Notes: generated by a model not told the origin, from the sequence alone. Shown: positions 9,001 to 17,359, numbered from the stretch's first letter. The stretch: DNA of 64,000 nucleotides from WTAW01 sp964406575 (GCA_964406575.1 CAYOSH010000005.1:62001-126000); one strand, 5' to 3'. A program made the numbers and translations.

Positions 9001-9264
9001 GTTCTCATCCAGTCAAAATCCAAGAGCGGCCAAGATCCCCTCAACTACCCCATACTGCTCGATAACAAAATCGCCGCTCTTGTTTCCGTTGTATCCAGTG
9101 CCGATGCCCGGCCCACGGATCAGTCTTACACAGTATTCGAAGAATTATCGGCCAAAGCCGACGCTCAGATAAAAAAGCTCGAAGCCGTTTTGAAGGAGGA
9201 CCTCCCTGCGATCAATGAACTCGTACGAAAGGCCGATATTCCTGCGATTTTGATAAAAAAATGA
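6091..9264 (+). CDS. Secreted VPS10/Asp-box beta-propeller protein
   Basis: A 1057-residue exported protein with a signal peptide at about residues 1-26. Asp-box motifs (S/T-x-D-x-G-x-T-W) recur throughout residues 70-730: SEDSGLNW, STDAGKTW, SKDGGKTW, TVDGGDTW, SDDGGETW, SVDAGKTY, TTNEGQSW, TRDGGKNW, TEDFGNTW. This marks one or two large propellers as in sortilin/VPS10 and xyloglucanase-like proteins. Residues about 760-880 look like a beta-sandwich and about 900-1050 form a helical or coiled-coil tail. Such proteins are very abundant in Acidobacteriota and Aminicenantes and are often annotated as glycosyl hydrolases without evidence of activity. The ribosome-binding site is good (GAGGAGG, 8 nt upstream). 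The last 4 nt overlap the next gene. Confidence 0.85.
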   Translation: MRLAKKIIYLGMVFVLWVGMSTGLSGSSDRSSGQKPIYDEALYKAMKWRCIGPYRGGRVTAVTGIPSLPNTYYFGATGGGVWKSEDSGLNWEAVSDGFFKTGSVGAIAVSDWDPNVVYVGMGEAPIRGNVSHGDGMYKSTDAGKTWTPIGLADTSQITRVRIHPSDPDLVYVAALGHVYGPNEERGAFRSKDGGKTWEKILFRSDKAGAIDLIMDPFNARVLYASIWEASRTPYSLTSGGEGSGLFKTVDGGDTWTEISRNKGLPEDILGKIGVCVSGAQRDRVWAIVEARDGGVFRSDDGGETWLKMNDDRRLRQRAWYYSRIYADPKDANTVYVLNTGLYRSVDAGKTYTSIRVPHGDNHDLWIDPGEPRRMINGNDGGANVSTNGGVSWTAQDNQPTAQFYHVTTDDSFPYMVYGAQQDNSTVRIVSRTTEGGIDTSDWHSVGGGESGHVAPRHDNPDIVYAGSYGGLITRWDYTTRQERVITAWPENPMGWGAEDLKYRFQWTAPIVVSRFDSNVLYHAAQVLFKTTNEGQSWEVISPDLTTNDKTKQQKSGGPITHDDTSVEYYCTIFAVSESFHDPKILWVGSDDGLVHITRDGGKNWVNITPKQMPKWSLISMIETSTFDPGTAYLAVDRHELDDFGPYIYRTEDFGNTWTKITDGLPKNTFVRVVRQDPARKGLLYAGTETGVYVSFDDGGRWQSLQLNLPVVPIHDMVVKDSDLVVATHGRSFWILDDLTPLHQITEDVAQAEVFLFKPRNATRMGGRDFPRPHVGQNPPSGSVFYYYLREKPQTTISLEFLDAEGQLIRKFTSQKEDKELDEVPPSRFDQRRSESVPAEPGMNRFVWNMQYPDATRVPGAILWAGRLNGPLAVPGVYQVKLSVGEESLTESWEWKKDPRLETSLGDFEAQFDLLIKIRDKLSEVNASINQLRTIRDQVDDLLKKIKDNPHATEIEKAGESLKAKLKKVEDVLIQSKSKSGQDPLNYPILLDNKIAALVSVVSSADARPTDQSYTVFEELSAKADAQIKKLEAVLKEDLPAINELVRKADIPAILIKK

Positions 9265-10700
9265 GACGGGACAGACACGCCGTGTATAACAAAATCAACC
9301 AAAGGACTCTGGATGATTTGCAAAGGATCGTCGGGAGAGACAATATGATCGTCGATCGAGAAGAGATGATCGACTACAGTCATGATGAATTCTCACTCTC
9401 GGATATCTCCAAATTTCCTGATGTCGTGGTCAAACCCAAGTCTCCAGAGGAAATCTCAGGAATACTCAAACTCGCAAACAGAGAAAAGATCCCTGTAACC
9501 CCGCGGGGAGGGGCGTCGGGGCTCTGTGGAGGTTGCGTGGCTCTATTCGGAGGGATTCTGCTGTCTCTTGAGGGGATGAACCGTATCCTGGAGGTCGACG
9601 TGGCCAACCAGATGGCGGTCGTAGAAGCAGGTGTCCGGCTCATGGATTTTTACAGAGCGGTTGAGGAGACCGGGCTTTTTTTCCCGCCACATCCCGGCGA
9701 AGAGAGTGCCATGATCGGAGGTCTTATTGCCACTAATGCAGGGGGCGCTCGTGCGGTTAAATACGGTGTGATCCGGAACTACATCCGAGGACTTGAAGTT
9801 GTACTGCCGGAGGGCCAGATCATCCATCCGGGCGGCAAACTGATGAAGACGAGCACCGGATATAACTTAGTGAATCTTTTTATCGGTTCCGAAGGGACTC
9901 TTGGAGTCATCACAAAAGCCATCATCCAGCTGATGCCCACACCTCAGATGACGCGCTCTCTTATCATTCCCTACGAAGATCTTGAAAAAGCCATCGAGAC
10001 CGTACCCTATATGATGCAGCACAAGATCCTCCCATTAGCTGTGGAGTTCGTTCCCAGGGAAGTCATCGAGATCACGGCGAAGTTTTTAAGGAAGCAGTGG
10101 CCTGTCTCTAGCGGGGAGACATATCTTTTGATCATCATCGCTGCCACGAGTGAGGACGAGCTGGACAGGATGTCTGAGACTATCGCGGAGGTCTGTTTGG
10201 AAAAAGGGGCCCTGGATGTTTTTGTGGCAGACAACCCGAAGAAACAAGAACAGGTTCTGGAGATCCGGAGCAAGATTTATGAGGCCATTAAAGCCCACAC
10301 TCTTGAAATCTTGGATGTTGTCGTTCCCAGGGCCGAAATTGCCAACCATGTCAAGCGCGTGCAGGAAGTGGCGGAAGAGCAACAGATCTGGCTGCCCACT
10401 TTTGGCCATGCGGCAGACGGGAATGTCCACACCCATATCATGAAAGCCCGTTATGAGAACGAACAAATTGTCCCGATCCCGGAAGAGGAGTGGAAGCCAA
10501 AGCTGGCCAGAGTCCGGGAAGACCTTTACAGAGATTGTAAAATAAGAGGAGGCATGATCTCAGGGGAGCACGGGATCGGGATTGTTAAAAAACCCTACCT
10601 GTCCTATGTGCTGAGCGAGACGGAGATCTCCCTCATGCGGGGGATCAAGGATGCGTTTGATCCCAACCATATTTTAAATCCGGGTAAGATCTTTGATTAG
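9261..10700 (+). CDS. FAD-binding oxidoreductase, glycolate/D-lactate dehydrogenase type
   Basis: The 479-residue protein has the FAD_binding_4 (PCMH) domain at about residues 45-185, including PRGGASGLCGGCV and the IGGLIATNAGGARAVKYG segment. The FAD-oxidase C-terminal domain covers about 220-477, with GHAADGNVHTHI and GEHGIGI. This is the GlcD/Dld/D-2-hydroxyacid dehydrogenase group, oxidising D-2-hydroxy acids such as D-lactate or glycolate and passing electrons on through flavin. No GlcE/GlcF or electron-transfer flavoprotein genes are adjacent, so the acceptor is unknown. The ATG overlaps the stop of the propeller gene by 4 nt (ATGA), implying translational coupling, although the two products have no obvious common job. 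Confidence 0.88.
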   Translation: MRRDRHAVYNKINQRTLDDLQRIVGRDNMIVDREEMIDYSHDEFSLSDISKFPDVVVKPKSPEEISGILKLANREKIPVTPRGGASGLCGGCVALFGGILLSLEGMNRILEVDVANQMAVVEAGVRLMDFYRAVEETGLFFPPHPGEESAMIGGLIATNAGGARAVKYGVIRNYIRGLEVVLPEGQIIHPGGKLMKTSTGYNLVNLFIGSEGTLGVITKAIIQLMPTPQMTRSLIIPYEDLEKAIETVPYMMQHKILPLAVEFVPREVIEITAKFLRKQWPVSSGETYLLIIIAATSEDELDRMSETIAEVCLEKGALDVFVADNPKKQEQVLEIRSKIYEAIKAHTLEILDVVVPRAEIANHVKRVQEVAEEQQIWLPTFGHAADGNVHTHIMKARYENEQIVPIPEEEWKPKLARVREDLYRDCKIRGGMISGEHGIGIVKKPYLSYVLSETEISLMRGIKDAFDPNHILNPGKIFD

Positions 10701-10848
10701 CTCCTCACGCACCAGGAAGTTTAGATTATTTTGCCTTTTCCTGGTATAATTATGAGGCTTAACTGTGAAGAGCCTCCATTTGCAGAAATCAAAGAACCTC
10801 AATAAACATCCCGACATTTTTTATGGATAACTCAAGAAGGAGAGTCTC

Positions 10849-11838
10849 ATGGCTAATTTGTGCACGTCATATATGGGATTAGAACTCAGAAATCCTGTGA
10901 TCGTCTCCAGCAGCGATCTCACCAAGACTGTATCAGGCATTAAAAAGTGTGAGGAGGCGGGTGCTGGAGCTGTGGTTTTGAAATCGATTTTTGAGGAACA
11001 GTTCTTGATAGACACAGAAATCCCGCACAGTGACTATAATGTCCATCCTGAAGCCTTGGATTATATGCGGTCTGGGAGCCTGTTCGAGTACGCGCCGCAA
11101 GGCCTGACTCAGTTGATAGAAGAGGCGAAAAAAAGCGTTTCAATCCCCATTATCGCCAGCATTAATTGCCAAACTCCATCACTCTGGCCGCGTTTTGCGC
11201 GGCAGATCCAGGAAGCCGGAGCGGATGGATTGGAGCTCAATGTCTCCTTCCACCCCATAAGCTTGGCCATACCGAGCTCTGAATATGAAGGCCGACATCT
11301 GGAGATATTGAAAGCGGTTAAAAAAGAGCTGTCTATCCCCATTTCAATCAAGCTCATGTCCCAGATCACATCGGTGTCCCACCTAGGACAGCAATTGGCA
11401 GAATTGGGCTGTGATGCCATAGTCCTCTTTAACTGGTTTCTTGAACCGGATATCAATATCGAGACTATGAAGACAAGGTCGCTGATCGGAAAAGCCAATT
11501 TTTATCACTCTCTGCGATGGGTGGGCCTTCTGTCGGGAAGGGTGGAATGTGACATCGCCGCATCCGGAGGGATCAAGACCGGTGAGGATGTGGTGAAACA
11601 ACTCCTTGCCGGTGCGTCCGCGGTCCAGGCCTGCACGCTCTTTCTACAGAAAGGGCTGGAAGAAATACAAAAACTCCTCAATAGCCTGAAGGATTGGATG
11701 GGCCTCCATGGTTTCGAGAGCATCAAGGATTTTAGGGGAGAGCTGTCTTTCAGGCATCAGGAATTGATGTTCAAGGATATGGGCGAGGCGAGTGCATACT
11801 TCCGCGCTCAGTATCTCAAGGCCTATTCAACGAAATGA
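10849..11838 (+). CDS. Dihydroorotate-dehydrogenase-like flavoprotein
   Basis: The 329-residue TIM-barrel protein resembles class 1 dihydroorotate dehydrogenases from start to end: LRNPVIVSSSDLTKT at the N-terminus, ADGLELNVS in the middle, and AASGGIKTGEDVVKQLLAGASAVQACT for phosphate/FMN binding near residue 240. The catalytic-base position that is Cys in the ELNLSCPN motif of true class 1 enzymes is Phe here (ELNVSFHP). It therefore belongs to the paralogous DHOD-like group, and pyrimidine synthesis is doubtful. No other pyr gene is nearby. The ribosome-binding site GAAGGAGAG is strong. A TATAAT at 10745-10750 suggests a promoter about 100 bp upstream, with no convincing -35. Confidence 0.85.
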   Translation: MANLCTSYMGLELRNPVIVSSSDLTKTVSGIKKCEEAGAGAVVLKSIFEEQFLIDTEIPHSDYNVHPEALDYMRSGSLFEYAPQGLTQLIEEAKKSVSIPIIASINCQTPSLWPRFARQIQEAGADGLELNVSFHPISLAIPSSEYEGRHLEILKAVKKELSIPISIKLMSQITSVSHLGQQLAELGCDAIVLFNWFLEPDINIETMKTRSLIGKANFYHSLRWVGLLSGRVECDIAASGGIKTGEDVVKQLLAGASAVQACTLFLQKGLEEIQKLLNSLKDWMGLHGFESIKDFRGELSFRHQELMFKDMGEASAYFRAQYLKAYSTK

Positions 11839-11919
11839 TGCAGAGGGGACAAAAATGTCCGGATGGACTGGATGGGTCGCAAAGGCCTTACACAGATAGA
11901 TTAAAAATGGAGGGGTAAA

Positions 11920-12300
11920 ATGGAGAGAATCTCAGAAATTTTTGTGGTTTTGGAAAATCGTCCTTCGACTTTGGGTGAACTGTGCAGCCATTTGTCTGAA
12001 AACGGGATCAATATCGACGCCATCGGACTTTTTCAAGACTCCGCCAAACTGTATGTCAAAAACGTCAGCAAGGCGATAAAGATCTTGAACAAGCTGGACT
12101 ATGAGACAGATATCCGGGAAGTGCTCAGGGTCGATCTCGAAAACAGACCTGGCTCCTTGGCTGAAATCGCCACAAAGCTCGGAGATAAAGGGATCAACAT
12201 CGAATACTGCTACGGGACACTCAGTTCCAAAGGGAAGAGCGCAGCTGTCATCATGGATGTCTCGGATATCAACAGGGCTCTCAAGATTCTAAAATCTTAA
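11920..12300 (+). CDS. Tandem ACT-domain protein
   Basis: The 126-residue protein consists of two ACT folds: residues about 5-62 (ISEIFVVLENRPSTLGELCSHLSENGINIDAI) and about 68-126 (LRVDLENRPGSLAEIATKLGDKGINIEYCYG). The RPG/RPS-L and GINI motifs are the amino-acid-binding loop and strand of ACT domains. There is no enzymatic domain, so it is a small ligand sensor, presumably for an amino acid. It follows the DHOD-like gene by 81 nt and may be co-transcribed with it. The ribosome-binding site is GGAGGGG. Confidence 0.9.
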   Translation: MERISEIFVVLENRPSTLGELCSHLSENGINIDAIGLFQDSAKLYVKNVSKAIKILNKLDYETDIREVLRVDLENRPGSLAEIATKLGDKGINIEYCYGTLSSKGKSAAVIMDVSDINRALKILKS

Positions 12301-12351
12301 ATTGTCTTCCATTCTCCCATTCAGTCTTTAACAGGAGATCAATTGTAATAA

Positions 12352-12510
12352 CTGAGAGGCTGTGGCGATCTGGTTACACTTATCGTCCTTGTCCTCCTCG
12401 TCGTTCGAGATCTCCAGTTACCGGGAACGGAAAACAAGTTGAAGTTTATCGGGGATTTTACTAATATCTGGATGCTTCTGAGTTTCGCACATGAAGGGAG
12501 TTTCGTATGA
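12352..12510 (+). pseudogene. Start-less 52-codon open frame overlapping the transporter start
   Basis: An open frame after two stop codons at 12346-12351 reads LVTLIVLVLLVVRDLQLPG followed by a soluble tail, and its TGA (12508-12510) overlaps the ATG of the next gene. It has no ATG, GTG or TTG start in the open stretch before the hydrophobic part. It could be the 3' end of a lost membrane-protein gene, or chance. I cannot name a family. Confidence 0.2.
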
Positions 12511-14012
12511 CTGAAGAACCTAGGAGAAAAGGTCTTTTAAGGTCATTCCCGGCCACGTTTTGGGTGGCCAACATGATGGAGTTTTTCGAACGCGGGGCCT
12601 ACTATGGATTGAATGCCGTTCTCGCTGTCTATTTGGTCGATATCCTGGGCTTCGGAAATCAGGCTGTAGGATTCCTCCAGGGTTTTGTCTACGCATTGAC
12701 ATACATCGTGCCCATTCTGGGGGGAGCTCTGGCGGAAAGGCTGGGCTACCGGAAAATGTTGCTGGTTGCTTTTTCCCTGCTCTCCATCGGATATTTTGCC
12801 GCCGGGAATGTGACAACCTACGGATTGATATTCCTCTTCCTTCTGCTCATGGCCACAGGAAGCGGACTGTTCAAGCCGATTATCACAGGCACAGTTGCCA
12901 GAACCACGACCAAAGAGAGCGGTGGCTTCGGTTTTGGCGTGTATTATTGGTGTATTAATCTGGGGGCTTTTATTGCGCCTCTGTTCGTCAGCTGGATCAA
13001 GGGTTTCGACTGGCGGTATGTGTTCTTTTCTTCGGCCAGTTGGTGTTTCTTGATGCTGCTGCCCACGATATTTGTGTACAAGGAACCTGAAAGACCCGCA
13101 AGCACCAAGAGAATCAAACAGGTGTTGAGAGAGGCACTGTTGGTGCTCAGCGATTCCCGTTTCATGCTGTTGATCCTGGTGTATTCCTGTTTTTGGATCC
13201 TCTACTTCCAGATGTTCGGATCTGTTCTCTGGTATCTTCGTGATTTTATCAACCGCACACCCGTGACCGCAGTCATGAAAAAAATCGCGATATTGCGCAT
13301 TTTTGAGTTCGACGCAGAATTTGTTACGGTCATCAACGCAGGGACCATCATACTGTTGGTTCTCCTTGTGAGCCGCATCACGAAGAACATGAAAGCCCTG
13401 CCGGTCATGTCTGCCGGGATCATTTTTGGGGCGTGTGGTTTTATTGTGCTGGCCTCTACACATTCGCCGTGGATGTTCATACTCGGCATTGCAGTGTTTT
13501 CTATAGGTGAAATGACAGCTCATCCCAAGTATTACAGCTATGTGGGTCTTGTGGCACCCAAGGATAACGTGGCGACTTATATGGGTTACGCGTTCCTGTA
13601 TGGTGTATTCGGAAGTCTTTTTGGCAGCAATTTCGGTGCGATCCTCTATGAAAAAATGCTCAAACCTCTGGCGCCGGACTCTGAGAAACTGGCTGCAGGA
13701 GTGGCTCTCGACCCCTTCGTGCTCTGGAAGATCAAGATCTTCTGGCTGATATTCGCTGTCTTAGGCATTGTCTGCCTTGGTGGGATGTTGCTCTATAACA
13801 AGTTTTTTTCAGAAGATACACCGGAAACGAACCGCCGCGCGTGGAGAATCATGCTGGGCATTTATTTTATCCTTGCCGCCTCAGGTGTCTATTTCCTTAT
13901 TTATTCTCTCCTTTTGTCTGATCCTATCCAATGGAGGACGTTCGTTCAATCGTTGATCCTTCTGATCATTGGGGGAGGTGGTGTGTTGATCTCGCGGAAG
14001 AGGAAACAATAA
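12507..14012 (+). CDS. POT/PTR2-family proton-dependent peptide transporter
   Basis: The 501-residue membrane protein has about 12-14 spans. The first helix carries EFFERGAYYGLNAVLAVYLV, matching the ExxERFxYY proton-coupling motif of the POT family. Next come LGGALAERLGYRKMLLVAF and the GSGLFKPIITGTVA segment (family pattern G-x-G-x-x-K/R-P). The expected role is symport of di- and tripeptides with protons, fitting the peptidases in this window. The start at ATG 12507 has GAAGGGAG about 9 nt upstream. A 326-codon open frame on the other strand is a composition shadow. Confidence 0.88.
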   Translation: MTEEPRRKGLLRSFPATFWVANMMEFFERGAYYGLNAVLAVYLVDILGFGNQAVGFLQGFVYALTYIVPILGGALAERLGYRKMLLVAFSLLSIGYFAAGNVTTYGLIFLFLLLMATGSGLFKPIITGTVARTTTKESGGFGFGVYYWCINLGAFIAPLFVSWIKGFDWRYVFFSSASWCFLMLLPTIFVYKEPERPASTKRIKQVLREALLVLSDSRFMLLILVYSCFWILYFQMFGSVLWYLRDFINRTPVTAVMKKIAILRIFEFDAEFVTVINAGTIILLVLLVSRITKNMKALPVMSAGIIFGACGFIVLASTHSPWMFILGIAVFSIGEMTAHPKYYSYVGLVAPKDNVATYMGYAFLYGVFGSLFGSNFGAILYEKMLKPLAPDSEKLAAGVALDPFVLWKIKIFWLIFAVLGIVCLGGMLLYNKFFSEDTPETNRRAWRIMLGIYFILAASGVYFLIYSLLLSDPIQWRTFVQSLILLIIGGGGVLISRKRKQ

Positions 14013-14017
14013 AGTCC

Positions 14018-14140
14018 TTGACTGAACATTTGACTTTTCATGTGCCCCAGAAGCGTGATTTTTTGAACATCACGCCAGAGATCGAGGCCCTGGTGGAGAA
14101 AAGCGATGTCAAGGAGGGATTCTGTCTAGTCAGCGTTTCT
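14018..14140 (+). pseudogene. Truncated yjbQ/UPF0047 remnant
   Basis: Directly after the transporter stop, the frame gives LTEHLTFHVPQKRDFLNITP followed by EIEALVEKSDVKEGFCLVSV. This is the N-terminal third of YjbQ (UPF0047), a family of about 130-140 residues whose members begin with a beta strand, then G-F-V-N-I-T-P-E-V and S-G-V-K-E-G-L-C. The match stops at the point where the conserved V-P-H-T-T-A histidine should follow, and the remaining frame runs antisense into arsR. The catalytic histidine is therefore lost and the gene is dead unless the arsR junction is an assembly error. A TTG at 14018 would be the only start. Confidence 0.7.
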
Positions 14141-14151
14141 GTCTTGAGGGG

Positions 14152-14487
14152 CTATTTGTCCATTTTGATGGCGGCTTTGACTGTTTTCGTTTGGGAGGCG
14201 AGTGAGTCGTTAAGGACCTGACTGATGAGGTCGAAGGCCTGAATGATCTTTGAGTTGGTGATCGAATAGAACACGTTGATCCCATCCCGGCGGGTAGTCA
14301 CGATACCCTTGGTGCGCAATATGGCGAGATGTTGCGACAGGTTTGCCTGAGAAATGCCCGTAATCTCGACAATCTCGTTGACAGTCATTTCTCTTTCCCG
14401 GAGATTGTCCAGGATCTCTTGTCTTTTGGGGTTTGCAAGGGTTTTGCACACATCGGAGTGAATGTTGTAAAAATCTTTATTTTTCAT
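14152..14487 (-). CDS. ArsR-family winged-helix regulator
   Basis: A 111-residue HTH_5 protein: DVCKTLANPKRQEILDNLRE, MTVNEIVEITGISQANLSQHLAILRTKGIVTTRRDGINVFYSI. This is the complete ArsR winged helix, with the recognition helix at about residues 45-60. The metal-binding ELCVCDL motif is absent, so it is not a classical arsenic/cadmium sensor. The start is placed at ATG 14487, though its GGAG is too close; a TTG at 14520 in the same frame (122 residues) is the alternative. The gene has a near-consensus promoter. An AATAA...TTATT inverted repeat between promoter and start could be its own operator. It points head-on at the yjbQ remnant, and no obvious target gene is divergent from it. Confidence 0.85.
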   Translation of the reverse strand: MKNKDFYNIHSDVCKTLANPKRQEILDNLREREMTVNEIVEITGISQANLSQHLAILRTKGIVTTRRDGINVFYSITNSKIIQAFDLISQVLNDSLASQTKTVKAAIKMDK

Positions 14488-14541
14488 CTCTCCAGCCTTA
14501 AAAATTTTAGGCAAACGCAATAATTCTAATATTCGAAACTT

Positions 14542-14569
14542 ATTATAGCTTATTTTAATCCCGTGTCAA
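14542..14569 (-). promoter_or_regulatory. Near-consensus promoter of the ArsR gene
   Basis: Read on the minus strand: TTGACA (14569-14564), 16-bp spacer, TATAAT (14547-14542), both perfect hexamers. The predicted transcription start near 14535 leaves about 48 nt before the ATG at 14487. The stretch around 14518-14545 contains TTCGAA and a short AATAA...TTATT inverted repeat, a reasonable operator position for autorepression. Confidence 0.7.
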
Positions 14570-14684
14570 AATAAACAGCGTGCGACCGCATGAAATCCAA
14601 AGACAGCGATGCCATGAAAGGATTCGTCACGAACTGTCTTTTCGATGGAGATGAAACTCTATTGGGAGAATGAACCGGCAGAAT

Positions 14685-14734
14685 ATGGAGGGACCGTTTC
14701 CTAAACGGTCCGCTGGGGGGGAGCGGACCCTACA
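14685..14734 (-). repeat. Family A repeat, opposite orientation
   Basis: Contains hairpin GGACCGTTT-CCT-AAACGGTCC (14691-14711) followed by GGTCCGCT-GGGGGGG-AGCGGACC (14707-14729), ending CCCTACA. This is the reverse complement order of the copies at 321 and 58887. The two loops again consist of C-rich and G-rich bases. It lies just downstream of the M14 peptidase stop, between the two minus-strand genes. Confidence 0.8.
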
Positions 14735-14758
14735 TCGTTACCGGCAGTTTTAAGAGAA

Positions 14759-17359
14759 TTAGTCCAATTGTGAATAGAGCAGTGCATTGAGCAGGAATTT
14801 GTATGTGCCGTGTGATTGCGCACGGTGCTGGCACCGAAATCCGATGAGGATGATGTGTCCTTCTTTATATTTCACGTCCACGACCGCTGCTTTCCGGGCG
14901 ATCTGATCTTCTCCCAGCAGCCACCCGCTCAAGAGAATGTCTTCTTTGGGGTAGCTGGCAACAACAGTCCTGTCCCACTCCCCAGAGGGCACGCGGGTAC
15001 TCAAGGCAAGACTTCGGGAGAACATTGCCGCAGCTTCTTGGGGCATTCCGTATCCGATCGGAGTGGTGTTGTCCACTTTGATTTTGAGCAATGATGTGGG
15101 GCAGAAAAATTTATCACGTTCCACCCGCTCCAGGGCATTGCTGACCGGGGCATCAAAATCCTTGAAGACCAAGCCGGTTGCGCTATTCAGTGTGACGAGT
15201 ATGCCGCCTTTTTCCACAAAGGCTTTGAGCGCGTCAACGCCTTCCTTGCCAATACCGCCCTCATATTCCGGCGGAATGTTTAGTCCGCGGAAATAGCGTG
15301 CAAAACGGCTGGTCGGGCTTGGTTTTCCCTCCTTTATCATATCGGCATCTTCATCCGCAAAGACAATGACATCGTATTGAGCCCTTAAGTCGATCTTTTC
15401 TTTTTTTGTTCCCTTAAAATCCTTGTTGTGCATGGTCGTGAATGGAATTCCCATGTCGTCAAAAACATAACGCGTCCATCCCTCGTCCATGTTGGAGCGC
15501 CAGGATTGATAGAGCCCAATCCGGGTATTTTTGAGAGGGGACATGGGAATATTCTCGATGTTGTCCACTTCATAAGCCTCAACATGCCACTTTTCCAGCA
15601 AGCCGGGAAGCATATTTTGAACCTGAGGTGTGTGCTTCACGATAAAACTACCTGTACATGCTTGAAAATTATCGTTTTGGATGCCCTCCTTGGAACGGTA
15701 GACCTCTGCGTTGTCTTTGAGGAGTGCAAAGACAACAGAGTAGGAGGCGTTTTTCTTGGAATCGAGCACGACATAAGGAGCCGTCGATTTGGGAGTTGGT
15801 GCGGAAGGGTAGGTTATTATGTCAATTTGTGTTAGATCTGTTTTGAAGGGATTATTGACCTGGTCGCAGCGAACGCCCATCTGGAGCGGGAGTGTCCAAC
15901 CCGCGTTGTCGTAGGGAGGCTCTGGCGGACCGCCCGGGTATTGGCGGATGTCAGGATATTTTTGTTTCTCGAGCAAAGCCTGTGCGTAGGGTCTGTAAGG
16001 TTGGGAAAGAAGAACAACGGTGGACCCGGCCGAATAAGCCCTTCCATCGGCGATAAAATCTTCGTTCGCTTGATGGAGCTCAACTCCACCCATTTGCAGG
16101 ATCTCCAGCATCTTCAGGGTTGTGGGATAGTCCCTCTGTTCTTTGGGAATGACAAATGCAAAAGGTTGCCCTTCTTCTCTTTTTTCGATGGAATCTTTGC
16201 ACATCTGATAGGAGCCAAACAGAAAATCCTCTTTATAGAGATATGCCGTTTTAACAAGGCTCATCGAGAGGACGAGCTCGTAGTCGACGATGTCCCTCAA
16301 CCTCCACCACCCTCCTGGCCAGGGGTCTGGGAACTGCATCTGTTTTTCTGTGTACGAGTCAGAGACTTCCGTGGGGTCTATGTAGATGGGAGCCGCAACG
16401 TTCACAGAGGCCATCTCGCTGAGAAGACCGATTGAGTTGTGCAGCCAGGACGTGTCATCGCACGCACCGATCCACCACCCCGTAAAGCTGCGGTCATAGA
16501 CAACTCCTGAGCAGTTTTCTTTTTGCAGGTCGAAAGCCATGTTCGTTCCGCAAAGGGCCACTCCTCGCCAGACAAGAGGATGCACAGTGGGGACCGGAGG
16601 ATTCATGAAGGGCGGGACGAAAAGGCGCGCACCTGTGGAACCCATCTGGTGCTCGTCGATGTGGACCTGAGGGATCCAGTTATGGTAGAGGACTTTCGTC
16701 ACGGCTTGTGTTTCAGGGAGGTTGAACATAAACCAGTCGCGGTTGTTGTCGTGGCCTGCATAATGGTGATACAGCCATGGCATCTGGCCGCCCTCGTATT
16801 TAGTGCCCACATATTTTCGGAACCACTCGGTGACCATCTGGTGTCCATCAGGATTTATGCTCGGTGAGAGAAGGACGATCACATCTTTGAGTACCTGGTC
16901 AGCATTAAAGGGAGTCTTGCCCGTGACCAGATTGTAGGCAAATTCTAGCGACATCTGGGATGCGGCTATCTCCGTTGCATGCTGGCTGCAAGTGAAATAA
17001 AGGATAACCTTACCTTCCTTCGCAAGCTGCCTGGCCTCTTCAGGGGTCAGGCCGCGGGCATCACGCAACCTTCGTGTGATGCTCCGGTACTCATCGAGTC
17101 GTGCCATGTTCTCCTCGGCAGTGATCACAGCCAGGATCATGGGTTTCTTCAACACGGTTTCTCCGATATTAAAGACTTTGATCTTCTCTGATTCCTCATC
17201 GAGCTTTTTAAAATAGGCGAGGATCTGGTCGTAATCAGCGAGTTTGCGGTCTGCGCCGACCTCGTGGCCTAGAAACTCCTCAGGAGACGTCTGCGCTACT
17301 AAAAGGGAGGAGACAAGAAAAAAAACCAGAAGACTAACAGACAGAATCTTTTTACTCAT
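14759..17359 (-). CDS. Secreted M14-family zinc carboxypeptidase
   Basis: An 866-residue exported protein with a signal peptide at residues 1-22 (SVSLLVFFLVSSLLVAQ). The peptidase domain covers about residues 40-340. H127 and E130 in CSQHATEIAAS supply the first two zinc ligands, SPSINPDGHQM and NNRDWFMFNLPET are conserved M14 substrate-pocket segments, and VHIDEHQMG near residue 235 carries the third ligand. A large C-terminal region (about 400-866) includes a glutamine-amidotransferase-like segment (VIVFADEDAD...VEKGGILVTLNSATG). The architecture is common in Acidobacteriota-type genomes and suggests extracellular protein breakdown. The ribosome-binding site AAGGAGG is excellent. Confidence 0.88.
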   Translation of the reverse strand: MSKKILSVSLLVFFLVSSLLVAQTSPEEFLGHEVGADRKLADYDQILAYFKKLDEESEKIKVFNIGETVLKKPMILAVITAEENMARLDEYRSITRRLRDARGLTPEEARQLAKEGKVILYFTCSQHATEIAASQMSLEFAYNLVTGKTPFNADQVLKDVIVLLSPSINPDGHQMVTEWFRKYVGTKYEGGQMPWLYHHYAGHDNNRDWFMFNLPETQAVTKVLYHNWIPQVHIDEHQMGSTGARLFVPPFMNPPVPTVHPLVWRGVALCGTNMAFDLQKENCSGVVYDRSFTGWWIGACDDTSWLHNSIGLLSEMASVNVAAPIYIDPTEVSDSYTEKQMQFPDPWPGGWWRLRDIVDYELVLSMSLVKTAYLYKEDFLFGSYQMCKDSIEKREEGQPFAFVIPKEQRDYPTTLKMLEILQMGGVELHQANEDFIADGRAYSAGSTVVLLSQPYRPYAQALLEKQKYPDIRQYPGGPPEPPYDNAGWTLPLQMGVRCDQVNNPFKTDLTQIDIITYPSAPTPKSTAPYVVLDSKKNASYSVVFALLKDNAEVYRSKEGIQNDNFQACTGSFIVKHTPQVQNMLPGLLEKWHVEAYEVDNIENIPMSPLKNTRIGLYQSWRSNMDEGWTRYVFDDMGIPFTTMHNKDFKGTKKEKIDLRAQYDVIVFADEDADMIKEGKPSPTSRFARYFRGLNIPPEYEGGIGKEGVDALKAFVEKGGILVTLNSATGLVFKDFDAPVSNALERVERDKFFCPTSLLKIKVDNTTPIGYGMPQEAAAMFSRSLALSTRVPSGEWDRTVVASYPKEDILLSGWLLGEDQIARKAAVVDVKYKEGHIILIGFRCQHRAQSHGTYKFLLNALLYSQLD

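Noticed and set aside
12543..13523. 326-codon open frame opposite the peptide transporter
   Set aside because: Antisense shadow; His/Gln/Arg-rich translation typical of reversed membrane-protein codons.
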